This document shows, in pieces, positions 24,960-33,222 of a DNA stretch of 64,000 nucleotides. The notes below the pieces were generated by a model. That model was given only the letters and a program-made list of their open reading frames with translations, had not been told where the DNA came from and did not search any database. Both the position numbers and the translations under genes were made by a program. Every line of letters begins with the position of its first letter. The first letter of the stretch is position 1. The stretch lies in assembly GCF_041365695.1 (NCBI RefSeq), contig NZ_JBGFSJ010000007.1, positions 1 to 64,000 of the forward strand, in the 5' to 3' direction. This stretch comes from Rhodosalinus sp041365695 (GTDB lineage Bacteria; Pseudomonadota; Alphaproteobacteria; Rhodobacterales; Rhodobacteraceae).

Positions 24960-25921
24960 TATCCATAGACCTCATCGAGAAGACGGCCGTCGAACTGATG
25001 CAGCGGGCGGCGATCGAGATCCCGGACGACTACCTCGAAGGGCTGAAGAAGACCGCGGCCGCGGAAGACGGCGACCTGTCCTCCTTCGTGCTTCAGGCCA
25101 TGCTCGAGAACTACGAGGCCGCCAAGGAGGATCGCCGCGCCATGTGCGGCGACACCGGGTGTCCGCGCTGGTATGTCAAGATGGGCAACGACACCCGGAT
25201 CGAGGGCGGTCCCGTCGCGCTGGAGACGGCACTGCGCCGCGCGACGGCGGCGTCCACGAACGGCGTGCCGCTCCGGCCCAACCGGGTCCATCCGCTCTGG
25301 CGCACCGACCACGACAACAATGTCGGCATCGGCGCGCCCGAGATCGAATACGGCTTCGAGCCCGGGGGCGAATGGATCGACCTCATCACGGTGCACAAGG
25401 GCGGGCTCTTCGGCACCGACTACCGGATGCTCTTTCCCAGCGACGGCATCGAGGGGATCAAGCGGTTCTACCTCGACTGCCTCGTGGCCTTCGGCAAGCG
25501 CGGGCTCGCCTGCCAGCCGGCGATCATCGGCATCGGCCTCGGCGGGTCCAAGGACACCTGCATGGTGCTGGGAAAGCGCGCGGCCTGCCTGCGCACGGTG
25601 GGCGACCGCAACCCGGACCCGAAGATCGCGGAGCTGGAGGAGGAGTTCAAGGAACTGGGCAATTCCATCGGCATGGGCGCGATGGGGTTCGTCGGCAAGT
25701 CGATGGTCGTCGATTGCCACATCGAGGTCGGCTACTGCCACACAGGCGGCATGCAGATGAGCGTTCACGCCTTCTGCCTGTCGTCGAGACGCGCGGTGGC
25801 GCGCGTCCATGCCGACGGGCGGGTCGAATACCGCACCGACCCGCAATGGTTCACGGATTTTCAACGCCGGGAGACGGTCGAATGGAAGGCACCGGAGGAC
25901 AACCGACAAAGGTCCGCCTGA
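24956..25921 (+). CDS. class I fumarase/tartrate-dehydratase-type alpha subunit
   Basis: A 321-residue N-terminal-type subunit of an iron-sulfur hydro-lyase that adds or removes water at a C4-type dicarboxylate. Cysteines in the three expected cluster-ligand regions are visible: CGDTGCPRWYVK (about residue 63), GLGGSKDTCMVLGKRA (about 200) and CHIEVGYCHTGGM (about 255). In other family members the hydrated substrate may be fumarate, tartrate or mesaconate. Its position directly behind the SdhA-type flavoprotein suggests it hydrates the unsaturated product of that enzyme. Confidence 0.85.
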   Translation: MISIDLIEKTAVELMQRAAIEIPDDYLEGLKKTAAAEDGDLSSFVLQAMLENYEAAKEDRRAMCGDTGCPRWYVKMGNDTRIEGGPVALETALRRATAASTNGVPLRPNRVHPLWRTDHDNNVGIGAPEIEYGFEPGGEWIDLITVHKGGLFGTDYRMLFPSDGIEGIKRFYLDCLVAFGKRGLACQPAIIGIGLGGSKDTCMVLGKRAACLRTVGDRNPDPKIAELEEEFKELGNSIGMGAMGFVGKSMVVDCHIEVGYCHTGGMQMSVHAFCLSSRRAVARVHADGRVEYRTDPQWFTDFQRRETVEWKAPEDNRQRSA

Positions 25922-26562
25922 GCACAAACCCCTCTCGCGAGGCGTTGGAGGCGCTCAACATCGGCGACATCGTGTTTCTGGACGGGGTCGTCTACACGGC
26001 GCGGGAGGGCGTCTACAAGCGCGCCTGCGAGGACGGCGAGGCGCTTCCGCTGGACCTGCCCGCCGAAAGCGCGGCGAATTTCCACTGCTCGCCCGCCGCC
26101 GCGCAGGCCGAGGACGGCGCGCTGCGCATGGGCGCGGTCACGGCGACGGCCTCGTTCCGCTTTTCGAAATGGATCGGCAAGTGGTTCGAGATATCGGGCG
26201 CGAAACTGATCCTCGGAAAGGGCGGCATGAGCGCCCAGGACTACCGCACGCATTTCGTTCCGAACGGCGCGATCTACCTCACCACGGTCGGCTACGGGAC
26301 CGGCGCCCTTCTCGGGCGCGGGGTGAAGCGTGTCCGCGCTCTTCACTGGCGTGAAGAGCTTGGCCTCGCTCAGGCCATGTGGGTGATCGAGGTGGAGAAT
26401 TTCGGCCCGTTCATCGTCGAGAGCGACCTCAAGGGCAACAGCCTGTTCGAACGCGAGAACGAAAGGATCCGCGCCAATCTCGACGCGGTCTACGAGGGCA
26501 CGCGCCCGGCGGTGCTCAAGCGCTTCGGCGAGACGGACGATCGCGGCGACGAGGTGATCTGA
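25882..26562 (+). CDS. class I fumarase/tartrate-dehydratase-type beta subunit
   Basis: A 226-residue C-terminal-type subunit partnering the preceding gene. GRVYTAREGVYK-like (read here as GVVYTAREGVYKRA), GAKLILGKGGM, NGAIYLTTVGYGTGALL and ESDLKGNSLF are the family landmarks. I chose the ATG at 25882, inside the alpha gene with a 40-base overlap; GTG or CTG starts nearer 25910 are possible alternatives. Two-subunit class I enzymes are typical of tartrate dehydratase and archaeal-type fumarase, in contrast to the fused FumA. Confidence 0.85.
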   Translation: MEGTGGQPTKVRLSTNPSREALEALNIGDIVFLDGVVYTAREGVYKRACEDGEALPLDLPAESAANFHCSPAAAQAEDGALRMGAVTATASFRFSKWIGKWFEISGAKLILGKGGMSAQDYRTHFVPNGAIYLTTVGYGTGALLGRGVKRVRALHWREELGLAQAMWVIEVENFGPFIVESDLKGNSLFERENERIRANLDAVYEGTRPAVLKRFGETDDRGDEVI

Positions 26563-26618
26563 GCCGGCGCCGACGGAACGGCGCGCGGATACGGCGCGGA
26601 CCGGAACGGGGATTTCCC

Positions 26619-27665
26619 ATGGCAGAGACGACAGAGCGCCCGGCAGGCCCGGGCGCCGGCCTTATGCCGCGGCTTCGGTCGCGGGCACGCAGCCTCTTTC
26701 CCGGCCTGCTGATCGCCGCGACCGTGGCGATGGCCGCACGTTTCCTGTCGCTGCATCACGGCGCGCCGGTCATGCTGCTGGCGCTCCTGCTCGGCATGGC
26801 CTTCAACTTTCTCACCGAGGAGGCGGAGGGCCGGTGCGTGGCCGGGATCGAGTTCGCCTCGCGGACCCTGCTTCGCCTCGGCGTGGCGCTTCTGGGGCTG
26901 GGCATCACCGTGCAGCAGATCGCGGCGCTCGGCACCGGCGTCGTCGCGCTGACGGTGGCCGGTGTGGCGGGCACCATCGCCATGAGCCTGCTGTTGTCGC
27001 GCCTCGTCGGAAGGCGGGCGCGTTTCGCCCTGCTCACCGGGGGCGCGGTGGCCATCTGCGGCGCCTCCGCCGCGCTGGCGATCTCGTCCGTTCTGCCGCA
27101 GGGGCCGACGAAGGAACGCGACACCGTCTTCACCGTGATCGGTGTCACGGCGCTTTCGACCGTGGCCATGGTCGCCTACCCGCTCGTCGCGGCCGGGCTC
27201 GGCCTGAACGATTTGCAAGCCGGCATCTTTCTCGGCGCCACGATCCACGACGTCGCGCAGGTCGTCGGCGCGGGCTATTCCATCTCGCAGGAGGCGGGCG
27301 ATACCGCCACGGTCGTGAAGCTCATGCGCGTGGCCCTCCTCGTGCCGGTGGTGGTCGGTCTTTCGCTTGTCTTCGCCTCCCGGCGCGACGGGGCGGGCCG
27401 GACCCCCCTGCCGATCCCCTTCTTCGTTCTGGGCTTCTGCGCACTTGTGGCGCTCGGATCCACCGGCCTCGTGCCCGAGGCCGTGCGGCAGACGGTGCTC
27501 GAGGCGTCGCGCTGGTGCCTCGTGATCGCGATCGCCGCGCTGGGGATGAAGACCTCGCTGAAGAAGCTGAAGGATGTCGGCCGCTCGGCCGTCGTGGTGA
27601 TCTGCGGCCTCACCGTCGCGCTTGCCGTCGGCGTCCTCGCGGTGATCGAGGCCGGGCTCGTCTAG
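26619..27665 (+). CDS. YeiH/YeiF-type putative sulfate exporter
   Basis: A 348-residue membrane protein of the family named putative sulfate exporter, with about ten helices. Landmarks are LLLGMAFNFL, LLRLGVALLGLGITVQQI, GGAVAICGASAALAI and FLGATIHDVAQVVGAGYSIS. Substrates in this family are poorly established; members often sit beside sulfonate-degradation genes. It lies 56 bp after the dehydratase beta subunit and is the last plus-strand gene before a convergent TauE-family gene. An anion-efflux role is inferred. Confidence 0.82.
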   Translation: MAETTERPAGPGAGLMPRLRSRARSLFPGLLIAATVAMAARFLSLHHGAPVMLLALLLGMAFNFLTEEAEGRCVAGIEFASRTLLRLGVALLGLGITVQQIAALGTGVVALTVAGVAGTIAMSLLLSRLVGRRARFALLTGGAVAICGASAALAISSVLPQGPTKERDTVFTVIGVTALSTVAMVAYPLVAAGLGLNDLQAGIFLGATIHDVAQVVGAGYSISQEAGDTATVVKLMRVALLVPVVVGLSLVFASRRDGAGRTPLPIPFFVLGFCALVALGSTGLVPEAVRQTVLEASRWCLVIAIAALGMKTSLKKLKDVGRSAVVVICGLTVALAVGVLAVIEAGLV

Positions 27666-28399
27666 AGCGCCTCGCGCAGAAGAAGCACCACGCCCGAGAC
27701 CAGCATCAGCACGATCACCAGGCGCCGGAACTGGCCGTCGCTCAGCCGCTTGAAGACGGCGATGCCGAGCTGCGCGCTGAGCATCGTGACCGGCAGGGCG
27801 ATCAGCATGGCGACAAGCGAGCTGCGGCCGATGCCCCCGGTAAGCGCGAGCACGAGCGCCGAGAGGCCCAGGATCGCGACGTTGAAGGGTTGCAGCAGCG
27901 CGCGGCGCTCCGACTTGCCCCAGTTTCGCAGGGACGACCACATCGTCGGCAGCGCGCCCGAAAGCCCCGCGAGCGCCCCGAGAACGCCACTTGCGAACCC
28001 AACGCCGGCGTCGATCACCGGGGTGGGCCGGGAAATGTTCGGCAGATCGCGGCGAAAGGCGAGAAAGCCACCGTAGATGACGAGAAACACCGCGATGACG
28101 ATCTTGAGCGGCTGCGCCTCGATCTCGCTCAGAAGCATCAGCCCCAGCGGCACGCCCGCCACCGCCGGCAGCAGGAAGCGCAGAAGCCGCGGCCAGTCGA
28201 TGGACCGGCGCACCAGCGCCACCCCCTGAAGGCCGCTGGCGACCGACATCACCAGGGCCACGGGCACCGCCTGCGCCGGCGGCATGATCTGAAGCCACCA
28301 GCCCAGCGCGAAAAGCGAGGTGCCGAAACCCGCCAGCCCGTTGATGAAGCCGCCGCTGGCCGCGCCGGCGGCGATGATCAGGATCGTCTCGGGCGCCAT
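27662..28399 (-). CDS. TauE/SafE-family permease (1)
   Basis: A 245-residue membrane protein with about eight helices and the TauE pattern GAASGGFINGLAGFGTSLFALGW at the N-terminus and GVLGALAGLSGALPTMWS at the second half. TauE/SafE members export sulfite or sulfoacetate or move other organic anions. It overlaps the convergent YeiH-type gene by 4 bases at its stop and is the last of three minus-strand genes (LysR, hydrolase, permease). Confidence 0.85.
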   Translation of the reverse strand: MAPETILIIAAGAASGGFINGLAGFGTSLFALGWWLQIMPPAQAVPVALVMSVASGLQGVALVRRSIDWPRLLRFLLPAVAGVPLGLMLLSEIEAQPLKIVIAVFLVIYGGFLAFRRDLPNISRPTPVIDAGVGFASGVLGALAGLSGALPTMWSSLRNWGKSERRALLQPFNVAILGLSALVLALTGGIGRSSLVAMLIALPVTMLSAQLGIAVFKRLSDGQFRRLVIVLMLVSGVVLLLREAL

Positions 28400-28402
28400 G
28401 GA

Positions 28403-28999
28403 TCAGCGCGGGTCCGCGAGGATGCGATGCAGCAGCGCGGAGAGCTCGGGCCCGTGTTCCGATCCGAACAGGAACTGGGCATGCGCCTCGCCGGGGAAGA
28501 CATGCAGCTCCTTCGGGTCGGGCGCCGCCGCGTGAAAGCCCGCCACGTCCTCGAAGCACGACTCGTCGCGGCTGACGATGAAATGCACCTCTGCGGCGCG
28601 CAGCGCCTCGGGCCGCGCCATCGCGCGCGGCGCCATCAGCACGAGCCTGTCGATCTCGCCGGCCATGGCCTCAGACACGGCCTTCGCCGCGGCGATGGCG
28701 CCCATGGAGGCGCCGACGATCGACACCGAGGCGGCGTTCCGGTCCCGCAGGGCGGCACAGGCGCCTGCGACATCGGCGGCATACCCGGCGGGGGCCTCGC
28801 CCTCGCCCGACCCGCCATAGCCCCGGAAGTTTGGAACCAGAACGGTGAGGCCGCGCCCGGACAGGCCGCGCGCGGTGTCCGCCCAGCTTTCCTTGTCGAA
28901 GACCTTGCCGTGAAGCAGGACGACGGCCCGCGCCCCGCCGGGATAAAGATCGGCCTCGAGCGGCACCCCGTCCGTCGCGGCCAGAGAAATCGTCTGCAT
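28403..28999 (-). CDS. alpha/beta hydrolase
   Basis: A 198-residue serine hydrolase of the dienelactone-hydrolase-like type. The oxyanion region is VVLLHGKVFDKESW, the nucleophile elbow GASMGA (Ser about residue 96), and the C-terminal His is in GEAHAQFLF (about 171). It could open a lactone or ester of the cluster's substrate. It sits between the LysR and TauE genes with short gaps of 3 and 18 bases. Confidence 0.82.
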   Translation of the reverse strand: MQTISLAATDGVPLEADLYPGGARAVVLLHGKVFDKESWADTARGLSGRGLTVLVPNFRGYGGSGEGEAPAGYAADVAGACAALRDRNAASVSIVGASMGAIAAAKAVSEAMAGEIDRLVLMAPRAMARPEALRAAEVHFIVSRDESCFEDVAGFHAAAPDPKELHVFPGEAHAQFLFGSEHGPELSALLHRILADPR

Positions 29000-29017
29000 G
29001 CGGTGGTCTCCTTGCTG

Positions 29018-29929
29018 TCAACCGATGGTCGGGGGAATGGCGGCCGGGTCGAAGCGCCCGACCTCGATCGCCTTGTCGAGGCGGCGGATCAACTCGTCGA
29101 GCACGCGGCGCTTCACGGTATCGGCGCGCGACAGCAGCCCCAGATGCCGCATCGGCGCGCCTTCCGGAAGCGACAGGCGGCGCAACGCCAGGTCGTGCGG
29201 GGGCAGCACGCAGCGCCGGGGCGCGATCGACACGCCGAGGTTGGCCGCCACCATCCCGAAGATGATGTCCAGGTTCTCCAGCTCCATGCTGTCGCGCACC
29301 TCGATGCCCTGCTTCTGCAGCCATGTCTCGATCATGCCCCCGACGACGGCTCGCCGCGAGAAGCGGATGAACGGATACCGTTCGAGGAGTGTGCGTGCGT
29401 CCTCGCCCTCGACGTCCCTGGCGGCGAGCAGTTCCAGCGGCTCCACGGCAAGCTCGCGCCAGTCCAGCCGCTCGCGCGTCCAGCTCGGCCGCGTGACGAT
29501 GGCCGCATCGAGCGCGCCGCGCTCGACCTGCTCGACCAGCGCGATGGTCTCGCCGGGGACCACGCGGACATGCAGCTCGGGGTAGTCGCGTTTCAGCATC
29601 GCCATCGAGAAGGGCATCAGCCCCGTGAGGGAGGTCGGAACGGCGCCGATCGTGACCTCGCCGCTCAGGCCGCTGTCGCCCAGGACCATCGGCACCATGC
29701 GGTCGTAGGCGGCCACGACCTCGCGGGCCTGCGCGACGAGCGCGCGGCCCACCGGGGTCAGATCGGAGCTGCGGCGCGACCGGTCGAAAAGCTGCACCTG
29801 CCACTCCGCCTCGAGCGACTTCATCTGCTGGCTGACCGCGGCATGGGTGACGAAAACCGCCTCGGCCGCGGCGCTGAACGTGCCGTGATCGGCGACCGCG
29901 ATCAATGTGCGCAGGTTCCGGATCGACAT
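29018..29929 (-). CDS. LysR-family regulator of the dicarboxylate cluster
   Basis: A 303-residue LysR regulator. The helix-turn-helix is at FSAAAEAVFVTHAAVSQQMKSLE (about residues 18-40) with VQLFDRSRRSSDLTPVG after it, and an effector domain with GEVTIGAVPTSLTGLMP (about 90). It is divergent from the tctC gene across a 160-bp A/T-rich region, the classical LysR arrangement, so tctCBA and the enzymes behind it are likely targets. It is co-oriented with the hydrolase and TauE genes. Confidence 0.9.
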   Translation of the reverse strand: MSIRNLRTLIAVADHGTFSAAAEAVFVTHAAVSQQMKSLEAEWQVQLFDRSRRSSDLTPVGRALVAQAREVVAAYDRMVPMVLGDSGLSGEVTIGAVPTSLTGLMPFSMAMLKRDYPELHVRVVPGETIALVEQVERGALDAAIVTRPSWTRERLDWRELAVEPLELLAARDVEGEDARTLLERYPFIRFSRRAVVGGMIETWLQKQGIEVRDSMELENLDIIFGMVAANLGVSIAPRRCVLPPHDLALRRLSLPEGAPMRHLGLLSRADTVKRRVLDELIRRLDKAIEVGRFDPAAIPPTIG

Positions 29930-30089
29930 GTCTCGGCCCCATTCCGTAAGCGGAGCTTTCAGTTTTCTAAAGCGATTATGCTTTGTGGAAGGAGTAACTT
30001 ACTTTTAGTGTGTGTCAATGCGCCACATAATGCTGGCCTGGATGGGTTGGGAGGCCCGTTCCGAATTTCGAAAACGGGAGGAGACTAAC
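29930..30089 (+). promoter_or_regulatory. divergent LysR-tctC control region
   Basis: A/T-rich relative to its surroundings. CTTTCAGTTTTCTAAAG at about 29957-29973 forms a CTTT/AAAG dyad with 9 bases between the arms, which fits a T-N11-A LysR site. GGGAGGAG precedes the GTG start of tctC. Confidence 0.5.
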
Positions 30090-31073
30090 GTGAAAAAGCT
30101 GGTGAAAACCGCTGTTGCCACAGCCGTGCTCGGGCTCGCGGCGGGCGCCGCGACGGCCGAATACCCCGAACGCCCGGTGAACATGGTCATCCCCTATGGC
30201 CCGGGCGGTGCGACCGACATTTCCGCCCGCACCCTCGCCGAGCCGCTGGCCGAGGCCGTGGGCTCGCCCCTCGTCATGGTGAACCGCACCGGCGCGGGCG
30301 GCGCGACCGGGTCCGTCGCCGTGCAGAACGCGCAGCCCGACGGCTACACGCTGCTCTTCGCGCGCGTCGGATCGCACACCGTGAACCCGGCGATGAAGGC
30401 GACGCTGCCCTACACGCTGGACGATTTCCGCTTCGTCGGCGTCTACGAGATCAACCCCGTGGCCTGCGCGGTGCGTCAGGACTCGGACATCCAGAGCATG
30501 GAGGACCTGATCGCCGAGGTCGAGGCGAACCCGGGCCGCGTCAGCTACAGCTCGTCGGGCGTGGGCTCGCTGCTGCACCTGTCCGGGGCCTACGTTCTGC
30601 GCGAGTTCGGCATCGAGGATCCGCTGACTGCGGCCGTGCACCTGCCCTTCGACGGCGGCGGCGCGGCGGCCACCGCGGTTCTCAACGGCACCGCCACCTT
30701 CATCTGCACGAACTCTTCGGCGCTGGCGAGCTTCGTGGCGAACGAACAGCTGCGGCCCCTTCTCGTGACCACGGCCGAGCCGGTGCCGGGCTTCGACGCG
30801 CCGACCTCGGCGGATCTCGAGATGCCCGCGCTGGAGCAGCTCGTCGGCTGGACCGGCATCGCCGGCCCCACCGGACTGCCGGACGAGGTCGCGGCCAAGT
30901 GGGGTGACTGGCTTGCCGAGGCGACCGCGAACCAGACGTTCCGCGAGCAGATGGAAGCGCGCGGGTCGGTCATCGAGCTGATGTCCCCCGAAGAAGGCGA
31001 AGCCTTCATCCGCGGCCAGTACGAGGTCTTCCGTGACCTCGTGGACGAGCTTGGAATGCGGATCGAGGGCTGA
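30090..31073 (+). CDS. tctC: TctC-type tripartite tricarboxylate transporter binding protein
   Basis: A 327-residue periplasmic binding protein (Bug family). Start GTG at 30090, with GGGAGGAG about 7 bases upstream; the frame extends upstream without a signal peptide. The signal peptide ends at GAATAEYPERPV, followed by the family hallmark MVIPYGPGGATDISAR (about residue 33) and GSVAVQNAQPDGYTLLF. These proteins bind carboxylates such as citrate, glutamate or aromatic acids. It heads the tctCBA transporter operon and is followed by a strong intercistronic hairpin. Confidence 0.9.
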   Translation: MKKLVKTAVATAVLGLAAGAATAEYPERPVNMVIPYGPGGATDISARTLAEPLAEAVGSPLVMVNRTGAGGATGSVAVQNAQPDGYTLLFARVGSHTVNPAMKATLPYTLDDFRFVGVYEINPVACAVRQDSDIQSMEDLIAEVEANPGRVSYSSSGVGSLLHLSGAYVLREFGIEDPLTAAVHLPFDGGGAAATAVLNGTATFICTNSSALASFVANEQLRPLLVTTAEPVPGFDAPTSADLEMPALEQLVGWTGIAGPTGLPDEVAAKWGDWLAEATANQTFREQMEARGSVIELMSPEEGEAFIRGQYEVFRDLVDELGMRIEG

Positions 31074-31091
31074 CGCAGCCCCACCGCCCAC

Positions 31092-31116
31092 GCCGCGCCG
31101 GTCCGTCCGGCGCGGC
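31092..31116 (+). terminator. intercistronic hairpin after tctC
   Basis: A perfect 10-bp GC stem (31092-31101 with 31107-31116) and a 5-base loop TCCGT, without a T-run. Such stems after binding-protein genes stabilise or partly terminate the transcript, so the binding protein is made in excess. Confidence 0.6.
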
Positions 31117-31146
31117 ACGTCCCGCCCGGTTCCGAGGCCTTTCACC

Positions 31147-31626
31147 ATGCTAAAATCGGTCCAGTTCCAGGTCGGCGCCGCGGCCGTCCTCATGTCGGGG
31201 GTCCTGTTGCTTTACGGAATTCCGACATGGGTTTCCGTGCCGACGAACGTCTCCCGCATCGTCCTGTCGCCGGCCTTCTGGCCCTACGCGATCTCCGGCG
31301 TGCTCATGGCCTGCGGGCTTGCGCTCGTCTCGCTGGCGCGCAGCGAGGTGGCACAGCCGGTCGAGGTCGGTGACGCGCCTCCGGGCGGCGCGCTGCGCCT
31401 TGCGGCGATGGCGGTCGTGATGGTGGCGTATGTCGCGGCGCTGCCGCTTCTGGGCATGGTGTGGGCCTCGATGGCGGCCTTCGCGGTCTCGGCCTTCGTG
31501 ATGCACACACGCCACCCCCTGGCCGCGCTGATCTGCGCCGTCTGCATTCCGCTCCTGCTTTACGGGTTCTTCGCGCATGTCGCCTCCGTCGCCGTACCGC
31601 AGGGCCTGTTCGTGAGACTGCCATGA
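31147..31626 (+). CDS. tctB: TctB-type small transporter subunit
   Basis: A 159-residue protein with four hydrophobic helices. It has the TctB pattern of two helices, a short loop (SEVAQPVEVGDAPPGG) and two further helices ending FFAHVASVAVPQGLFVRLP. It cooperates with TctA in tripartite tricarboxylate carriers. The stop overlaps the tctA ATG by four bases. Confidence 0.82.
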   Translation: MLKSVQFQVGAAAVLMSGVLLLYGIPTWVSVPTNVSRIVLSPAFWPYAISGVLMACGLALVSLARSEVAQPVEVGDAPPGGALRLAAMAVVMVAYVAALPLLGMVWASMAAFAVSAFVMHTRHPLAALICAVCIPLLLYGFFAHVASVAVPQGLFVRLP

Positions 31627-33182
31627 GCCTGCTCGACAACCTGGCCCTGGGCCTTTCGGTCGTCGCGAACGTCGAAAGCCTTCTCGCGCTGGCGGGCGGC
31701 ATCTGCATAGGTGTGTTCGCGGGCGCGATCCCGGGCATGTCGGCGACGATGGCCGTCGCGCTCACCCTGCCCTTCACGTTCTCCATGCCGCCGATCATCG
31801 GCATCCTGCTGCTTCTCGGCGTCTACAAGGGCGGCATCTTCGGCGGGTCCATTCCCGCGATCCTGATCAAGACGCCCGGCACACCCGCCTCGAGCGCGAC
31901 GACGCTCGACGGCTATCCGCTCGCGGCGAAGGGAGAGGCCGGGCGCGCGCTGTCGATGGCGCTCTACGCCTCCTGCACGGCCGACGTGATCTCGAACCTG
32001 GCGCTGATCCTGTTCGCCGGGTTCCTCGCCTCCTTCGCGCTGAACTTCGGCCCGCCGGAATTCTTCACGCTGATCCTGTTCTCGCTCACGATCATCGCGG
32101 GCGTTTCGGGCGACAGCCTCATCAAGGGCATCTTCAGCGCGCTGCTGGGGCTGCTCTTCGCCACGATCGGGCTCGATCTCGTCTACGGCACGAACCGTTT
32201 CACGTTCGGCGATCCCAACCTCATGGGCGGGCTGAACTTCATCGCCGTGCTGATCGGCCTCTTCGCGATCCCCGAGATCCTGACCATGGCCCGCGACCCG
32301 CGCCCCCGCGACGGGGAGACCCGCGCGCTCGGCCGAAAGGGCGTCAGCTTCGCCGAGTACCGCAAGAGCTTCCGCACGATCGTGCGCGGCAGTTTCATCG
32401 GCGTCTTCCTGGGCAGCATCCCCGGGATCGGCGCCGCGCCCGCGGCGTTCCTGTCCTACAGCGAGGCGCGGCGCAAATCGCCCAACAAGGCGAATTTCGG
32501 CAAGGGCGAGATCGAGGGCGTGGCCGCCTCGGAGGCGGGCAACAACGGTGTCGCCGGCGCGACGCTGATCCCGCTTCTGGCGCTGGGCGTGCCGGGGGAC
32601 GTCATCACCGCCATCATCATCGGCGCCTTCATGGTCCACGGGCTTCAGCCCGGCCCGATGATGTTCGTGATGAACGTCGACATCATCTACGGCATGTTCA
32701 TGGGGCTGATCGTCAGTTCGGTCATCCTGCTGGCCGTGGGCTCGGCCGCGATCCGCGCCTTCCGCTACGTGGCCGACATACCGCGCGGCATCCTTTTCCC
32801 CGCGGTTCTGGTGCTTTGCGTCTATGGCGGCTACGCGGTGAACAACTCCATCTTCGACGTGGGCGTGATGTTCGCGATGGGCTGGCTGGGTTACCTGATG
32901 CTGATCTACGGGGTGCCCGCCGCGCCGTTCCTGATCGCCTTCATCCTCGGCCCGCTCCTCGAGAACAATTTCCGCCAATCGATGCTGATGTCCGGCGGCG
33001 ACGCGACGATCCTCGCGCGCGGGCCGATCACCTGGTTCTTCTGGGGACTCACGATCATAACCATCGTGGCGATCCTGCGGGCCGGGCTGAAAGGCCGCGG
33101 CGCGGCGCCGGTCGAAGAGGTCCGTGCGGGCGCGCAGGACGAGACGACGGTGCGCCGGGACGCCCAGGACACGAAAAGCTGA
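31623..33182 (+). CDS. tctA: TctA-type large transporter subunit
   Basis: A 519-residue membrane protein with about twelve helices. The family motifs are present: FAGAIPGMSATMAVALTLPF (about residue 34), KGGIFGGSIPAILIKTPGTP, and the second copy GSIPGIGAAPAAFLSY and ASEAGNNGVAGATLIPLLALGVPGD. It forms the translocation path, probably driven by an ion gradient. Overlap with tctB indicates coupled translation. Confidence 0.92.
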   Translation: MSLLDNLALGLSVVANVESLLALAGGICIGVFAGAIPGMSATMAVALTLPFTFSMPPIIGILLLLGVYKGGIFGGSIPAILIKTPGTPASSATTLDGYPLAAKGEAGRALSMALYASCTADVISNLALILFAGFLASFALNFGPPEFFTLILFSLTIIAGVSGDSLIKGIFSALLGLLFATIGLDLVYGTNRFTFGDPNLMGGLNFIAVLIGLFAIPEILTMARDPRPRDGETRALGRKGVSFAEYRKSFRTIVRGSFIGVFLGSIPGIGAAPAAFLSYSEARRKSPNKANFGKGEIEGVAASEAGNNGVAGATLIPLLALGVPGDVITAIIIGAFMVHGLQPGPMMFVMNVDIIYGMFMGLIVSSVILLAVGSAAIRAFRYVADIPRGILFPAVLVLCVYGGYAVNNSIFDVGVMFAMGWLGYLMLIYGVPAAPFLIAFILGPLLENNFRQSMLMSGGDATILARGPITWFFWGLTIITIVAILRAGLKGRGAAPVEEVRAGAQDETTVRRDAQDTKS

Positions 33183-33222
33183 GAAGAAGACCGCCCGCGC
33201 GGCGGCCTGGAAGGAGACGCGC

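Noticed and set aside
26834..30088. A plus-strand open frame of over 1000 codons.
   Set aside because: It spans sense and antisense of five well-supported genes and has low-complexity composition typical of GC-rich shadow frames.
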